Both the position numbers and the translations under genes were made by a program. Of a stretch of DNA of 64,000 nt, positions 52,424 through 60,332 are shown piece after piece. This DNA is from Paenibacillus lupini (lineage in GTDB: Bacteria; Bacillota; Bacilli; Paenibacillales; Paenibacillaceae), in assembly GCF_011761355.1 (NCBI RefSeq), contig NZ_JAASRW010000006.1:434001-498000 (forward strand). The letters are read 5' to 3'. Every line of letters starts with the position of its first letter. Within the stretch, counting starts at the first letter, position 1. Under the pieces are notes generated by a model that saw only the letters and a list, made by a program, of their open reading frames with translations, searched no databases and was not told the origin of the DNA.

Positions 52424-53443
52424 TTATTCCGTTGGTTGGTGGAGGTAGCTGTTTTTGTGGGTCAAGAGTTTGGGGCTTACGTCATAGCAGAGCTTGATAT
52501 CGGGGTGATCTAGGATGGAAAGCTTTTTGACTGCAATCATATTAAAGCCGTGAGGCGGGCCTTCTAAGAAGACCCTGTCTGGTGGGATAATCTCAACAGG
52601 TTTGCCGGACATGTCGACATTGGAGTTGTAGTCGCGCAGGGCGAAGATGTGGTAACCAAAGGACTGCAAATATTGGACGATATCACTTTGATCAAGACCA
52701 TTGCTCCAATCGACATAGCTGCGGTGAACCTCGAAGATGATGTTAGGAGCTTCTTCAGCCGGCAAATCGAGCTGGCTGCTAGCGCCTTGAAGAACGGTAT
52801 ACTCCAAGCCTTCAATATCCAGCAGGATGAGATCAAGATGGCTGATTCCCTGCTCTTTTACATAAGTATCTATCGAAATCGTTCCGAAAACGGTGTTATC
52901 CTCCTGCTCCTTCATATCCATCACTAGCTCTGCATGAGCAAAAGAATCGTCTCCGATCAGCTTCAGTTTTCCCTTTTCATTGTTCCATAAGCCCAGGCGC
53001 CATGCCTTAACGTTATCAATTTCGTTTACTGCAGCGTTATGCCTGAGCATTTGATATTGGTCTTTGTTTGGTTCAAAAGCATGAACCGTTCCGCCTCGCC
53101 CAGCAATCTCGCTCGCCACAATTAAGGCCTGATCGCCAAAATAAGCTCCGCCAATTAACACTTCCTTAGCTTGTTTTGAGAAAATAGACAGCAATTTGGT
53201 CGTCTGCGGTTCCCATACATGGTCGGGACAGACCGGTATTGAAAGCAAAAAATCACGAGCAATTTTAGTTCGATAATAGAAATCAAACTTTAATCCGTTC
53301 GCTATCTCTTTTCTCAAAATTGTATTCTCATTGTATATCGCATCAAGTATTGGAGCCGTTATTTCTTCCCTCACATTGATAGCCTGTTGGTGAAGCCGCT
53401 CTTCCATATGCTTAATTGCTGCAATTAATTTCTGCTGATTCAT
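52424..53443 (-). CDS. FkbM family methyltransferase
   Basis: 339 residues. A coiled-coil-like N-terminus (1-60) precedes a SAM-dependent fold: EVLIGGAYFGDQALIVASEIAGRGGTVHAFEPNKDQYQMLRHNAAVN (motif I and II), LDLILLDIEGLEYTVLQGA (the conserved DIEG) and a FEVH segment. FkbM enzymes methylate hydroxyl groups of sugars or metabolites; the substrate is unknown. The first Gly-rich loop GGAYFGD is less perfect than GxGxG. It stands between ytxC and mqnC without an obvious pathway link. GGAGGC lies upstream of the ATG. Confidence 0.9.
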   Translation of the reverse strand: MNQQKLIAAIKHMEERLHQQAINVREEITAPILDAIYNENTILRKEIANGLKFDFYYRTKIARDFLLSIPVCPDHVWEPQTTKLLSIFSKQAKEVLIGGAYFGDQALIVASEIAGRGGTVHAFEPNKDQYQMLRHNAAVNEIDNVKAWRLGLWNNEKGKLKLIGDDSFAHAELVMDMKEQEDNTVFGTISIDTYVKEQGISHLDLILLDIEGLEYTVLQGASSQLDLPAEEAPNIIFEVHRSYVDWSNGLDQSDIVQYLQSFGYHIFALRDYNSNVDMSGKPVEIIPPDRVFLEGPPHGFNMIAVKKLSILDHPDIKLCYDVSPKLLTHKNSYLHQPTE

Positions 53444-53532
53444 CCTTTCACAGCCTCCTTTATATATGCTTGATCAAAAAAGAATATGTGAGGAACTGCC
53501 TGTTTAGTAGCTTCACAGACCAGCTGGCATAA

Positions 53533-53572
53533 AAAAAAGCATCCGAGCCCTGTTAACCAGGGGTCGAATGCC
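53533..53572 (-). terminator. Terminator of mqnC
   Basis: AAGCAT-CGA-CCCT pairs with AGGG-TCG-ATGC around GTTAACC. On the minus strand it ends in eight T. Confidence 0.85.
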
Positions 53573-53587
53573 TTGTTAATAAATGAA

Positions 53588-54727
53588 TTAGTTCTGCATG
53601 ATGAAGTCTTTCGCAGCGTGCTCATGATCATCGTACATTTTGATCGTATTGTATTTCGTGTCACGCTGTGCCGGGATTTTGCCCGATTCGCGAATGAGTT
53701 GAAGAATAGATTCAATGTTCACTTTATGAGTCGTGCCTGCGGCGGATACAACATTCTCTTCAATCATCGTACTGCCGAAATCATTGCAGCCATACGAGAG
53801 TGACTGCTTACCAATGTCAGGACCCATCGTCACCCAAGACGATTGGAAATTATCGATATTATCGAGCATAATACGGCTGACTGCAACCATTTTCAGATAC
53901 TCTTCCGGTTTCGACTTCTCAACACGTTTCATGTTCGTATTATCCGGCTGGAATGGCCAGCAGATGAAAGCGAGGAAGCCTTTCGAATCATAACCGTTAG
54001 CGATACATTCATCCTGCGCATCACGGATGCGGAGCAAATGGAGTGCACGCTCCTCAGCTGTTTCACCAAAGCCGTATACCATAGTAGCCGTTGTGTTCAT
54101 GCCATGACGATGTGCGGATTTCATAACATCCATCCAGTCTGTCCAAGAGCCCTTCAGACGGCTGATTTTACGGCGGGTACGGTCATCCAAAATTTCAGCA
54201 CCGCCGCCAGGCAGCGAGTCTAGACCAGCTTCATGCAGCTGGCGGATAACCTCATCCAGCGATAAACCTTCGGAAACATCTTTCATTTTCTGAATCTCGG
54301 CTGGCGAGAAGGAATGCATGGTAATGTCCGGGAAATGCTGCTTAATCTCACGAAGCAGATCCGTATAGTACGAGAATGGCAGATTCGGGTTAGTTCCACC
54401 CTGCATCAGAATCTCAGTACCGCCTACATCAACAGTTTCCTGGATTTTATTAAGTATCGTTTCATTCGAGAGGACATAGCCCTCATTCGAACCCGGCGCG
54501 CGGTAGAACGCACAGAACCGGCAGTACACATCACAAATATTTGTATAGTTGACGTTCCGGCCTACGACAAAGGTCGTGATCGGTTCAGGATGGCGTTTCA
54601 GCATAAGCTGATTCGCAACCTCGCCCATTTTTTCAATCTCATCGGATTCAAGCAGCGTTACACATTCGTCAAACGAAATACGTTCTCCAAGACGTGCTTT
54701 ATCCAAAATCTGGTCCAACGTAGACAT
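53588..54727 (-). CDS. mqnC: Cyclic dehypoxanthinyl futalosine synthase
   Basis: 379 residues, radical SAM. The iron-sulfur cysteines form CDVYCRFC (CxxxCxxC) after VVGRNVNYTN, and GGTNPNLPFSYYTDLLREIK and GLDSLPGGGAEILDD are typical MqnC blocks. It performs a ring-forming step in the futalosine route to menaquinone. Other mqn genes are not in the window. Monocistronic with a strong terminator. Confidence 0.95.
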   Translation of the reverse strand: MSTLDQILDKARLGERISFDECVTLLESDEIEKMGEVANQLMLKRHPEPITTFVVGRNVNYTNICDVYCRFCAFYRAPGSNEGYVLSNETILNKIQETVDVGGTEILMQGGTNPNLPFSYYTDLLREIKQHFPDITMHSFSPAEIQKMKDVSEGLSLDEVIRQLHEAGLDSLPGGGAEILDDRTRRKISRLKGSWTDWMDVMKSAHRHGMNTTATMVYGFGETAEERALHLLRIRDAQDECIANGYDSKGFLAFICWPFQPDNTNMKRVEKSKPEEYLKMVAVSRIMLDNIDNFQSSWVTMGPDIGKQSLSYGCNDFGSTMIEENVVSAAGTTHKVNIESILQLIRESGKIPAQRDTKYNTIKMYDDHEHAAKDFIMQN

Positions 54728-54881
54728 ATCGTAAGACCTCCTTATCTTTTTCCGTTCTTAATAGCTATCAATTCATCCTATCATATCTCGTTCTTGTCCG
54801 TCATCTTTCGTATGTTACGGAAAAGCGAAAAAATACGGCCTGTCATATACGACAGCCGCATTTTTCGCTTAATTTGAATCA

Positions 54882-56054
54882 TTATCCTTTTAAAGCGGAA
54901 TCCAGATCTGCAATCAGATCGTCGATATCTTCTAGACCTACCGAGTAACGGACCAGACCGTCCGTAATACCACGCTGGTAACGCACTTCTTTCGGCATTG
55001 CCGCATGCGACATCTTCGCAGGGTAGGATAAAATACTTTCTACCGCTCCAAGACTTACCGCTACAAGCGGCAGTTGTACTCGGCTCAGCAAGCTTGCAGC
55101 ACGCTCGCCGCTGCCTACATCGAAGGATACAACAGCACCATAGCCCTTCGACTGCTTCTCGTGAATTTCACGTCCCGGATGGTCTTCAAGCCCTGGGTAA
55201 TACACTTGCGTAACCTCCGGATGATTCGACAGCCATTCTGCCAGCTTGCGAGCACTGCGCTCACTATGCTCCATACGAGCTTGCAGGGTCTTCATTCCGC
55301 GCATTAAGAGCCAGCTCTCATGAGCACTTAGAACAGCGCCAAGGCCGTTCTGCAGCTGATACAAACGGCGTCCGAGTGCTTCGTCATTCGTTACTGCGAG
55401 GCCAGCCAGCACGTCGCTATGGCCGCTCAGGAACTTCGTAGCGCTATGCAATACAATATCGACACCAAGCTCGAATGGACGCTGATGGTAAGGGGTCATG
55501 AAGGTGTTATCAAGCATCGTCAGAAGACCCTTTTCTTTCGCCCAGCCAGCTACTAACGAGATATCAGTAATTTTGAGCGTAGGATTGGAAGGCGTCTCCA
55601 TGAAGACTGCTTTCGTGTTAGGCTTCAGCGCCTCTTGTACTTGCTCGAAATCCGTCATATCTACAAAGGTTGTCTCAATATTGAACCGCGTTAATACCGC
55701 CGTCAACAAACGATAAGTACCACCGTACACATCTTCCGTTACGATAACATGATCACCAGCAGACAGCAGCATAAAGGTTGTCGAGATTGCTGCCATGCCC
55801 GATGCAAAAGCAAAACCACGTGTACCACCCTCAAGCAGAGCGATATAATTCTCCAGCGCTTCACGAGTCGGGTTGCCGGAACGGCTGTAATCGTGATGCG
55901 GCGGATCCATAATATCAGCTTGATGGAAAGTGGATGCTTGGAAAATCGGAGTACTTGAAGCACCCGTTTGTTCATCAATTTCAGTGCCGAAATGAAGCAG
56001 CTTTGTCGCAAAGCTGCGGCCGGCGATTTTTTCAAGATTATGTCGGTCTGTCAT
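54882..56054 (-). CDS. metC: Cystathionine beta-lyase (MetC type)
   Basis: 390 residues of the Cys/Met PLP family: DYSRSGNPTREALENYIALLEGG, TEDVYGGTYRLL, DNTFMTPYHQRPFELGVDIVLHSATKFLSGHSDVLAG (PLP lysine in SATKFL). It splits cystathionine into homocysteine. Its start lies six bases after the metI stop, and both follow metA, so the three genes form one S-box operon. The exact choice between beta-lyase and a gamma-synthase activity is from context and order. Confidence 0.92.
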   Translation of the reverse strand: MTDRHNLEKIAGRSFATKLLHFGTEIDEQTGASSTPIFQASTFHQADIMDPPHHDYSRSGNPTREALENYIALLEGGTRGFAFASGMAAISTTFMLLSAGDHVIVTEDVYGGTYRLLTAVLTRFNIETTFVDMTDFEQVQEALKPNTKAVFMETPSNPTLKITDISLVAGWAKEKGLLTMLDNTFMTPYHQRPFELGVDIVLHSATKFLSGHSDVLAGLAVTNDEALGRRLYQLQNGLGAVLSAHESWLLMRGMKTLQARMEHSERSARKLAEWLSNHPEVTQVYYPGLEDHPGREIHEKQSKGYGAVVSFDVGSGERAASLLSRVQLPLVAVSLGAVESILSYPAKMSHAAMPKEVRYQRGITDGLVRYSVGLEDIDDLIADLDSALKG

Positions 56055-56060
56055 ATTCGA

Positions 56061-57221
56061 TTACGCCTCCTGGATTTCACTTTTTGCCGCAGCGAGTGCC
56101 TGCTCGAGGTCTGCGATCAAATCATCTGCATGTTCAATCCCCACGGAGAAGCGCAGAAGCCGGTCATCTACACCAATTTGTTGACGGATTTCTAATGGAA
56201 TGTCCGCATGTGTCTGTACAGCAGGATAAGTCATAAGCGATTCAACACCGCCAAGGCTTTCTGCAAATGCAATCAGCTTAATGTGGCGGAGAATCGGCTC
56301 TACATAACGGGCATCCTTCAAGCGGAAGGAGAAAATACCCGTGTTGCCTGATGATTGTTTATTTTGGATCTCATGGCCAGGATGATGCGGGAGTGCAGGA
56401 TAATAAACATCCTCAATCGCCTCATGCTCCATTAAGTAATTCGCAATCGCTGTTGCATTATATTGATGGCGCTCCATACGAAGCGCCAGTGTCTTCATAC
56501 CACGCATTAACAGCCAGGAATCCTGCGGTCCAAGAACGGCACCAAGTGAATTATGCAGGAAGCCCATTTGTTGGGACAACTCGGCTCCCTTAGTTACAAT
56601 TAAACCTGCAAGCACGTCGTTATGGCCGCCTAAATATTTGGTTGCGCTGTGTACGACGATATCTGCTCCAAGCTCAATTGGACGTTGGAAGAACGGTGTA
56701 AGTAAAGTATTATCAACGATGGTAAGGAGACCTTTGGACTTCGCCCAAGCGGATACCCGCTCTAGATCAGTGATCATCATCAACGGATTCGTTGGCGTCT
56801 CGATCACGATCGCCTTCGTGTTCGGCTGAAGCAGCTCAGATATACCGTCTAGATCATTCGTATCGACATAAGAAGCCTTGACGCCATATCTCGACATGAT
56901 TTTTTCGAGCAAACGGTATGTGCCGCCGTACAAATCCAGCGATACGATCAGGTGATCGCCTTGACCAAACAAAGCGAAGATCGTTGTCAAAGCGGCCATA
57001 CCGGAACTACAGGCAAACCCTGCATCACCGGATTCGAGCTGAGCTGCAGCTTCTTCAAGAACAGAACGTGTCGGGCTTTTCGTACGGGCATAATCAAACC
57101 CCGTACTTTGGCCAAGCTGAGGATGACGGAATGCCGTCGCCTGATAAACCGGGAAGCTGATCGCACCCGTAACTGGTTCCTTTTGGGAACCGATTTGCGC
57201 AAGATGACTTTCAATTTTCAT
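56061..57221 (-). CDS. metI: Cystathionine gamma-synthase / O-acylhomoserine sulfhydrylase
   Basis: 386 residues of the Cys/Met PLP family: SFPVYQATAFRHPQLGQSTGFDYARTKSPTR, SLDLYGGTYRLLEKI, DNTLLTPFFQRPIELGADIVVHSATKYLGGHNDVLAG (PLP lysine in SATKYL). With an acyl-homoserine it makes cystathionine (with cysteine) or homocysteine (with sulfide). It is the middle gene of metA-metI-metC. The N-terminus MKIESHLAQIGSQKEP matches Bacillus MetI. Confidence 0.92.
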   Translation of the reverse strand: MKIESHLAQIGSQKEPVTGAISFPVYQATAFRHPQLGQSTGFDYARTKSPTRSVLEEAAAQLESGDAGFACSSGMAALTTIFALFGQGDHLIVSLDLYGGTYRLLEKIMSRYGVKASYVDTNDLDGISELLQPNTKAIVIETPTNPLMMITDLERVSAWAKSKGLLTIVDNTLLTPFFQRPIELGADIVVHSATKYLGGHNDVLAGLIVTKGAELSQQMGFLHNSLGAVLGPQDSWLLMRGMKTLALRMERHQYNATAIANYLMEHEAIEDVYYPALPHHPGHEIQNKQSSGNTGIFSFRLKDARYVEPILRHIKLIAFAESLGGVESLMTYPAVQTHADIPLEIRQQIGVDDRLLRFSVGIEHADDLIADLEQALAAAKSEIQEA

Positions 57222-57268
57222 AAAATTCGTCCGTCTCCTTTGTCATCGTCTTTGTCTAATTTATATAT

Positions 57269-58186
57269 TTAGATACCTGCGCCCAAATCATAAGGCGTTT
57301 GTTGGTATACATAATAGTTCAACCAGTTCGAGAACAGTAAGTTAGCATGGGAGCGCCAAGTCGAATAAGGGAGTTTTTCCGGATTATCTCCCGGGAAATA
57401 GTTCACTGGAAGGTCAACTTCCATCCCTTTTGCTTTATCACGGTCATATTCATACTTCAGCGTAAGTGGATCGTATTCGGAATGCCCGCTGACAAAGATC
57501 TGTCTGCCGTCTTTCGAAGCTACAATATATACGCCAGAATCCTCAGACTCCGACAAAATCTCCAAGTCGCCGATGTTCTCAATATCCTCCCGGCGAACCT
57601 CTGTATGACGGGATTGTGGAACGAAGAACATTTCATCAAAACCACGCAGCAGATTGACGTTTTGCTTCTCTGTCGTGTGCGGGAATACACCAAAAATCTT
57701 CTTATCCAAATCATACTTCGGTACACCGTAATGATGGTACAAGCCTGCCTGCGAGGCCCAACAAATATGGAAGGTCGACGTCACTTGACGTCTGCTCCAA
57801 TCCATAATGTCCTTCAGCTCTTCCCAATAATTCACGTCTTCGAATGACAGATGTTCCACCGGAGCGCCAGTAATAACAAGGCCGTCATAGTACTGGTCCT
57901 TAATATCATCAAACGTTTTGTAGAAGGATTCAAGATGCTCATGCGAAGTATTTTTCGATGTATGCGTCTTTGGATGCAGCAACACAATTTCCAACTGCAG
58001 CGGGGTATTCCCGATCAGACGGAGAAGCTGTGTTTCCGTTGTTTCCTTCGTCGGCATCAAGTTCAGTATGGCAATCCGCAGTGGACGGATATCTTGATGG
58101 AAAGCTGTACTTTCATCCATAACGAAAATATTCTCATTGTTCAAAATCTCTTTAGCTGGTAAAAAATCAGGTACTTTAATCGGCAT
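57269..58186 (-). CDS. metA: Homoserine O-acyltransferase (MetA)
   Basis: 305 residues from MPIKVPDFLPAKEIL (58186), after AAGGAGTG. Catalytic features are Cys in FHICWASQAGLYHHYG (acyl-enzyme nucleophile), His/Glu in SGHSEYD, and PTKETTETQLLRLIGNTP. The family uses either acetyl-CoA or succinyl-CoA; in Firmicutes the acetyl form is usual. It activates homoserine at the first step of methionine synthesis. It heads the metA-metI-metC operon right after a SAM-I riboswitch. Confidence 0.95.
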   Translation of the reverse strand: MPIKVPDFLPAKEILNNENIFVMDESTAFHQDIRPLRIAILNLMPTKETTETQLLRLIGNTPLQLEIVLLHPKTHTSKNTSHEHLESFYKTFDDIKDQYYDGLVITGAPVEHLSFEDVNYWEELKDIMDWSRRQVTSTFHICWASQAGLYHHYGVPKYDLDKKIFGVFPHTTEKQNVNLLRGFDEMFFVPQSRHTEVRREDIENIGDLEILSESEDSGVYIVASKDGRQIFVSGHSEYDPLTLKYEYDRDKAKGMEVDLPVNYFPGDNPEKLPYSTWRSHANLLFSNWLNYYVYQQTPYDLGAGI

Positions 58187-58224
58187 TGCGATCACTCCTT
58201 TGCTTCGATATCGGCCTTCTAGAC

Positions 58225-58388
58225 GCAAAAAAGACCCTTTCTGCCGTGAGAAAAGGTCGTGCGCTCATCAAAAAGAGCCTTCGCCTCCCTCATCTCTCAG
58301 AAACTAAAGTTTCCGCAAGAATTAGCACCGTGCTTACGCCGGTTGCCGGGCTTCATCGGGCTAGTCCCTCCGCCTGCTCTTGATAAGA
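58225..58388 (-). promoter_or_regulatory. SAM-I (S-box) riboswitch of the met operon
   Basis: On the minus strand CTTATCAAGAGCAGGCGGAG opens the aptamer, followed by GGGACTAGCCCGATGAAGCC, CGGCAACCGGCG, and AATTCTTGCGG. The terminator GACC-TTTTCTC / GAGAAAAGGTC region (58233-58258) with a T run ends it. S-adenosylmethionine should promote termination, so metA-metI-metC are expressed when it is low. Confidence 0.96.
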
Positions 58389-58610
58389 AAGTAGATCTAT
58401 TCGGTTGTCGAATCCAATTCTATTCTTAACTTTAATGGATTCTGTCATTCGCGTCAAGGTCGATGTTGACATATACTACAGAAGGCTGATGGGTATCCCG
58501 CTGCCACCTATTTTTCCGCTTGTATGTAAAGGATATGCGGGAGTATACTAGACAAGGATTAAAAGCCATTTTTTCATGAAGAATAAAGGGATAAAGGAGT
58601 GCTAAAGGAC

Positions 58611-58697
58611 ATGGAAGGCGACCGACCTAAGCCTGACAACAATCGAATACGGCTGCTGCCGGATAAACAGTTGCTCAAGCGGGCGTTAGCTTTTTAA
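58611..58697 (+). CDS. Small leader ORF upstream of corA, 28 residues
   Basis: ATG at 58611 with AAGGAG 11 bases upstream; peptide begins MEGDRPKPDNNR and ends DKQLLKRALAF. Acidic residues and prolines near the start followed by a basic end recall Mg-sensing leader peptides such as MgtL. It also overlaps a stem (58656-58664 with 58722-58730) in the corA leader. That it is translated is an inference from the ribosome site and position. Confidence 0.55.
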   Translation: MEGDRPKPDNNRIRLLPDKQLLKRALAF

Positions 58698-58737
58698 CTC
58701 CGTTCTCTTGCACTTGTGTTCATCCGGCAGTCTCCGT
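58649..58737 (+). promoter_or_regulatory. Attenuator-like stem in the corA leader
   Basis: CTGCCGGAT (58656-58664) pairs perfectly with ATCCGGCAG (58722-58730), flanked by ACGG (58649-58652) with CCGT (58734-58737). The left arm lies inside the leader ORF; the right arm is just upstream of the corA ribosome site (58743-58750). Ribosome movement on the small ORF would open or leave the stem, giving a possible control of corA. Confidence 0.5.
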
Positions 58738-58758
58738 TACATGAGAGGAGAAGCTCGG

Positions 58759-59694
58759 ATGAAAATTCGTCATGTAAACAACGGGTTATTTACCCTTATT
58801 GAAGACATTAATGAAACCCTTGTTCCTGCCAGGGAAGGATTCTATTGGATTGATGCCGATATTGAGGATCTTGCCATTTTGCAGCCATTATTCGGCATGC
58901 ATGATCTGGCCGTGGAGGACTGCTTAAGCGAAGAGGAACAACGACCTAAGCTGGAAATTTATGAAGGCCAATATTTTATTGTAATTAACAGTATTCGTTT
59001 TGATGATGAGGAAATTTTCCTTCGTGCACTTAACATTTTTCTAGGGCGTCATTATATTATTACAATTACTAAGCAAAAGCTGAACGAACTTCGCAGTTTG
59101 AAGCCCATCTTGTGGGAGCAGGAAGTTAATCGGCCAGACTATTTCCTATACCATCTCGTCGACATTGTTGTCGATAATTACTTCCAAGTTGGCGACCGAA
59201 TCGATAATCGGATCGAAATGCTGGAAGAAGATATATTAATGAATACAAAAAAATCGCATCTGAACGAAATCATCGGTTTACGCGGCGAGATTTTGTGGCT
59301 CAAGAAAGTGCTGGGTCCACAAAAAGACCTCATCGCTACGCTCAACAAGCGTGACTTAAAGCTGATCGATGATCAGTTGCAAAAATATTTCAGCGATATT
59401 TATGAGAACGCCGTAAAAATCGCTGAGTCCTTCGATACGTATCGAGAGCTCATGGGCAACTTACGAGAAGCTTATCAGTCGAGTATCTCCGCCAGAGCGA
59501 ATGAAATCATGCGCGTGTTCACCGCCATGACGACAATCTTCATGCCACTGACCTTTATTACCGGGATCTACGGGATGAACTTTGACTTCATACCAGGGAT
59601 GCATGTGCACGGCGGATCGATTATCTTGCTTGGTATTATGCTTGCACTCGGAGCAGGTATGTTGGTTGTGTTTAGGAAGAAAAAATGGTTGTAA
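58759..59694 (+). CDS. corA: CorA family Mg/Co transporter
   Basis: 311 residues from MKIRHVNNG (58759), with AGAGGAG upstream; the longer frame to 58708 starts with an unrelated stretch. The large cytoplasmic N-terminal domain ends in a long helix (about 200-250). Two C-terminal membrane segments carry the signature YGMNFD in TFITGIYGMNFDF (the GMN filter) and end in FRKKKWL. Pentamer; Mg or Co uptake. The leader has a small ORF and a stem. Confidence 0.94.
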   Translation: MKIRHVNNGLFTLIEDINETLVPAREGFYWIDADIEDLAILQPLFGMHDLAVEDCLSEEEQRPKLEIYEGQYFIVINSIRFDDEEIFLRALNIFLGRHYIITITKQKLNELRSLKPILWEQEVNRPDYFLYHLVDIVVDNYFQVGDRIDNRIEMLEEDILMNTKKSHLNEIIGLRGEILWLKKVLGPQKDLIATLNKRDLKLIDDQLQKYFSDIYENAVKIAESFDTYRELMGNLREAYQSSISARANEIMRVFTAMTTIFMPLTFITGIYGMNFDFIPGMHVHGGSIILLGIMLALGAGMLVVFRKKKWL

Positions 59695-59701
59695 GTGGGG
59701 A

Positions 59702-59730
59702 GCCGCCCGTGGTTGGGGCGGCTTTTTTTG
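59702..59730 (+). terminator. Terminator of corA
   Basis: GCCGCCC pairs with GGGCGGC around GTGGTTG, followed by seven T. Confidence 0.9.
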
Positions 59731-59767
59731 TCCGCTGGTGTTGGTGATTTTGCGGGTCGGTGTGCTA

Positions 59768-59893
59768 CGGGGACGGGGGAGATCTCCTTTCAGCCGCTGT
59801 TGTCTACACTTTGCCTGAACAACATTCACAGGTTGCAAAGTGTAGACAAAGGCGGACGCTCCGCTCTTCAAGGGAGATCTCCCCCTTACCCCT
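59768..59893 (-). repeat. Hairpin repeat family, copy 6
   Basis: The outer stem is GGGGGAGATCTCC (59775-59787) with GGGAGATCTCCCCC (59872-59885), plus GGGG/CCCC at the very base. The inner perfect 15-base stem is 59800-59814 with 59835-59849. Minus-strand conserved strands are GAAGAGCGGAGCGTCCGCC and CAACAGCGGCTGAAAGG; the mini-stem GCGGA/TCCGC is perfect here. Lies downstream of the corA terminator. Confidence 0.88.
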
Positions 59894-59912
59894 GCGCCCC
59901 TCCCTGCCGCGC

Positions 59913-59959
59913 CCCCGCACCCCAGCCGCCGAATCCCTTCGGGCGGCTGGGGTGCGGGG
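59913..59959. repeat. GC-rich 18-base perfect inverted repeat
   Basis: CCCCGCACCCCAGCCGCC (59913-59930) pairs with the exact complement at 59942-59959 around an 11-base loop. Nearly all G and C, in a gene-free region. No T run, so it is not a terminator by itself. Confidence 0.85.
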
Positions 59960-59969
59960 CAAAAGGGAA

Positions 59970-60005
59970 CAGGCTCAGGTGCTATCGCACGAGCCTGATT
60001 TTTTA
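59970..60005 (+). terminator. Strong plus-strand terminator with no gene before it
   Basis: CAGGCTCA-GTGC pairs with GCAC-GAGCCTG around TATC, then six T (59999-60004). corA already has its own terminator at 59702-59730, so this one could end an independent RNA that includes hairpin copy 6 and the GC-rich stem. Confidence 0.75.
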
Positions 60006-60021
60006 TTAGCCAGCCGCTAAT

Positions 60022-60165
60022 CATGGCAGGCTATAATGGCCTGCGGCCATAGGTATAATCTCGGACGAAACCGAGGATATTCGTATGCCTTCAGGCACAC
60101 GGGGAAACTTAGATGGCCTCTCGTAGAAGCGGTACCTTAAAGATTAGGTACCTTAAAGATTAGTT
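60022..60165 (+). other. Multi-hairpin region with tandem 16-mer
   Basis: GCAGGC/GCCTGC (60026-60031, 60039-60044) is followed by a closing stem GGCCAT (60045-60050) with ATGGCC (60113-60118), which holds CTCGG/CCGAG (60060-60064, 60071-60075) and GTATGCC/GGCACAC (60083-60089, 60094-60100). After it GGTACCTTAAAGATTA is repeated exactly in tandem (60131-60146, 60147-60162). It looks like a three-way-junction RNA. No known riboswitch fits. Confidence 0.5.
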
Positions 60166-60332
60166 ACTTCAAATAACGTTGGAGCAACTACAATCAATTA
60201 TGCTAAAGGCTAGTCTTACCCACACGATCGCCAATAGACCACATTCAGAGCAACTACCGCTTCTCCCTTTACTCGCCTCACAGCTGTAAAAACCGTCCCG
60301 CTAACAGCCGGCTGCCTCATTAACTCCACCCA

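Noticed and set aside
59461..60024. 187-residue minus-strand frame over the end of corA
   Set aside because: Runs through corA, its terminator and hairpin copy 6; sequence is low-complexity proline/glycine-rich and shows no family features.
60040..60118. Resemblance of AGGTATAATCTCGG to the start of a purine riboswitch
   Set aside because: The other conserved parts of the purine aptamer (the GTTTCTACC junction and the second loop contacts) are missing and no gene follows on that strand.
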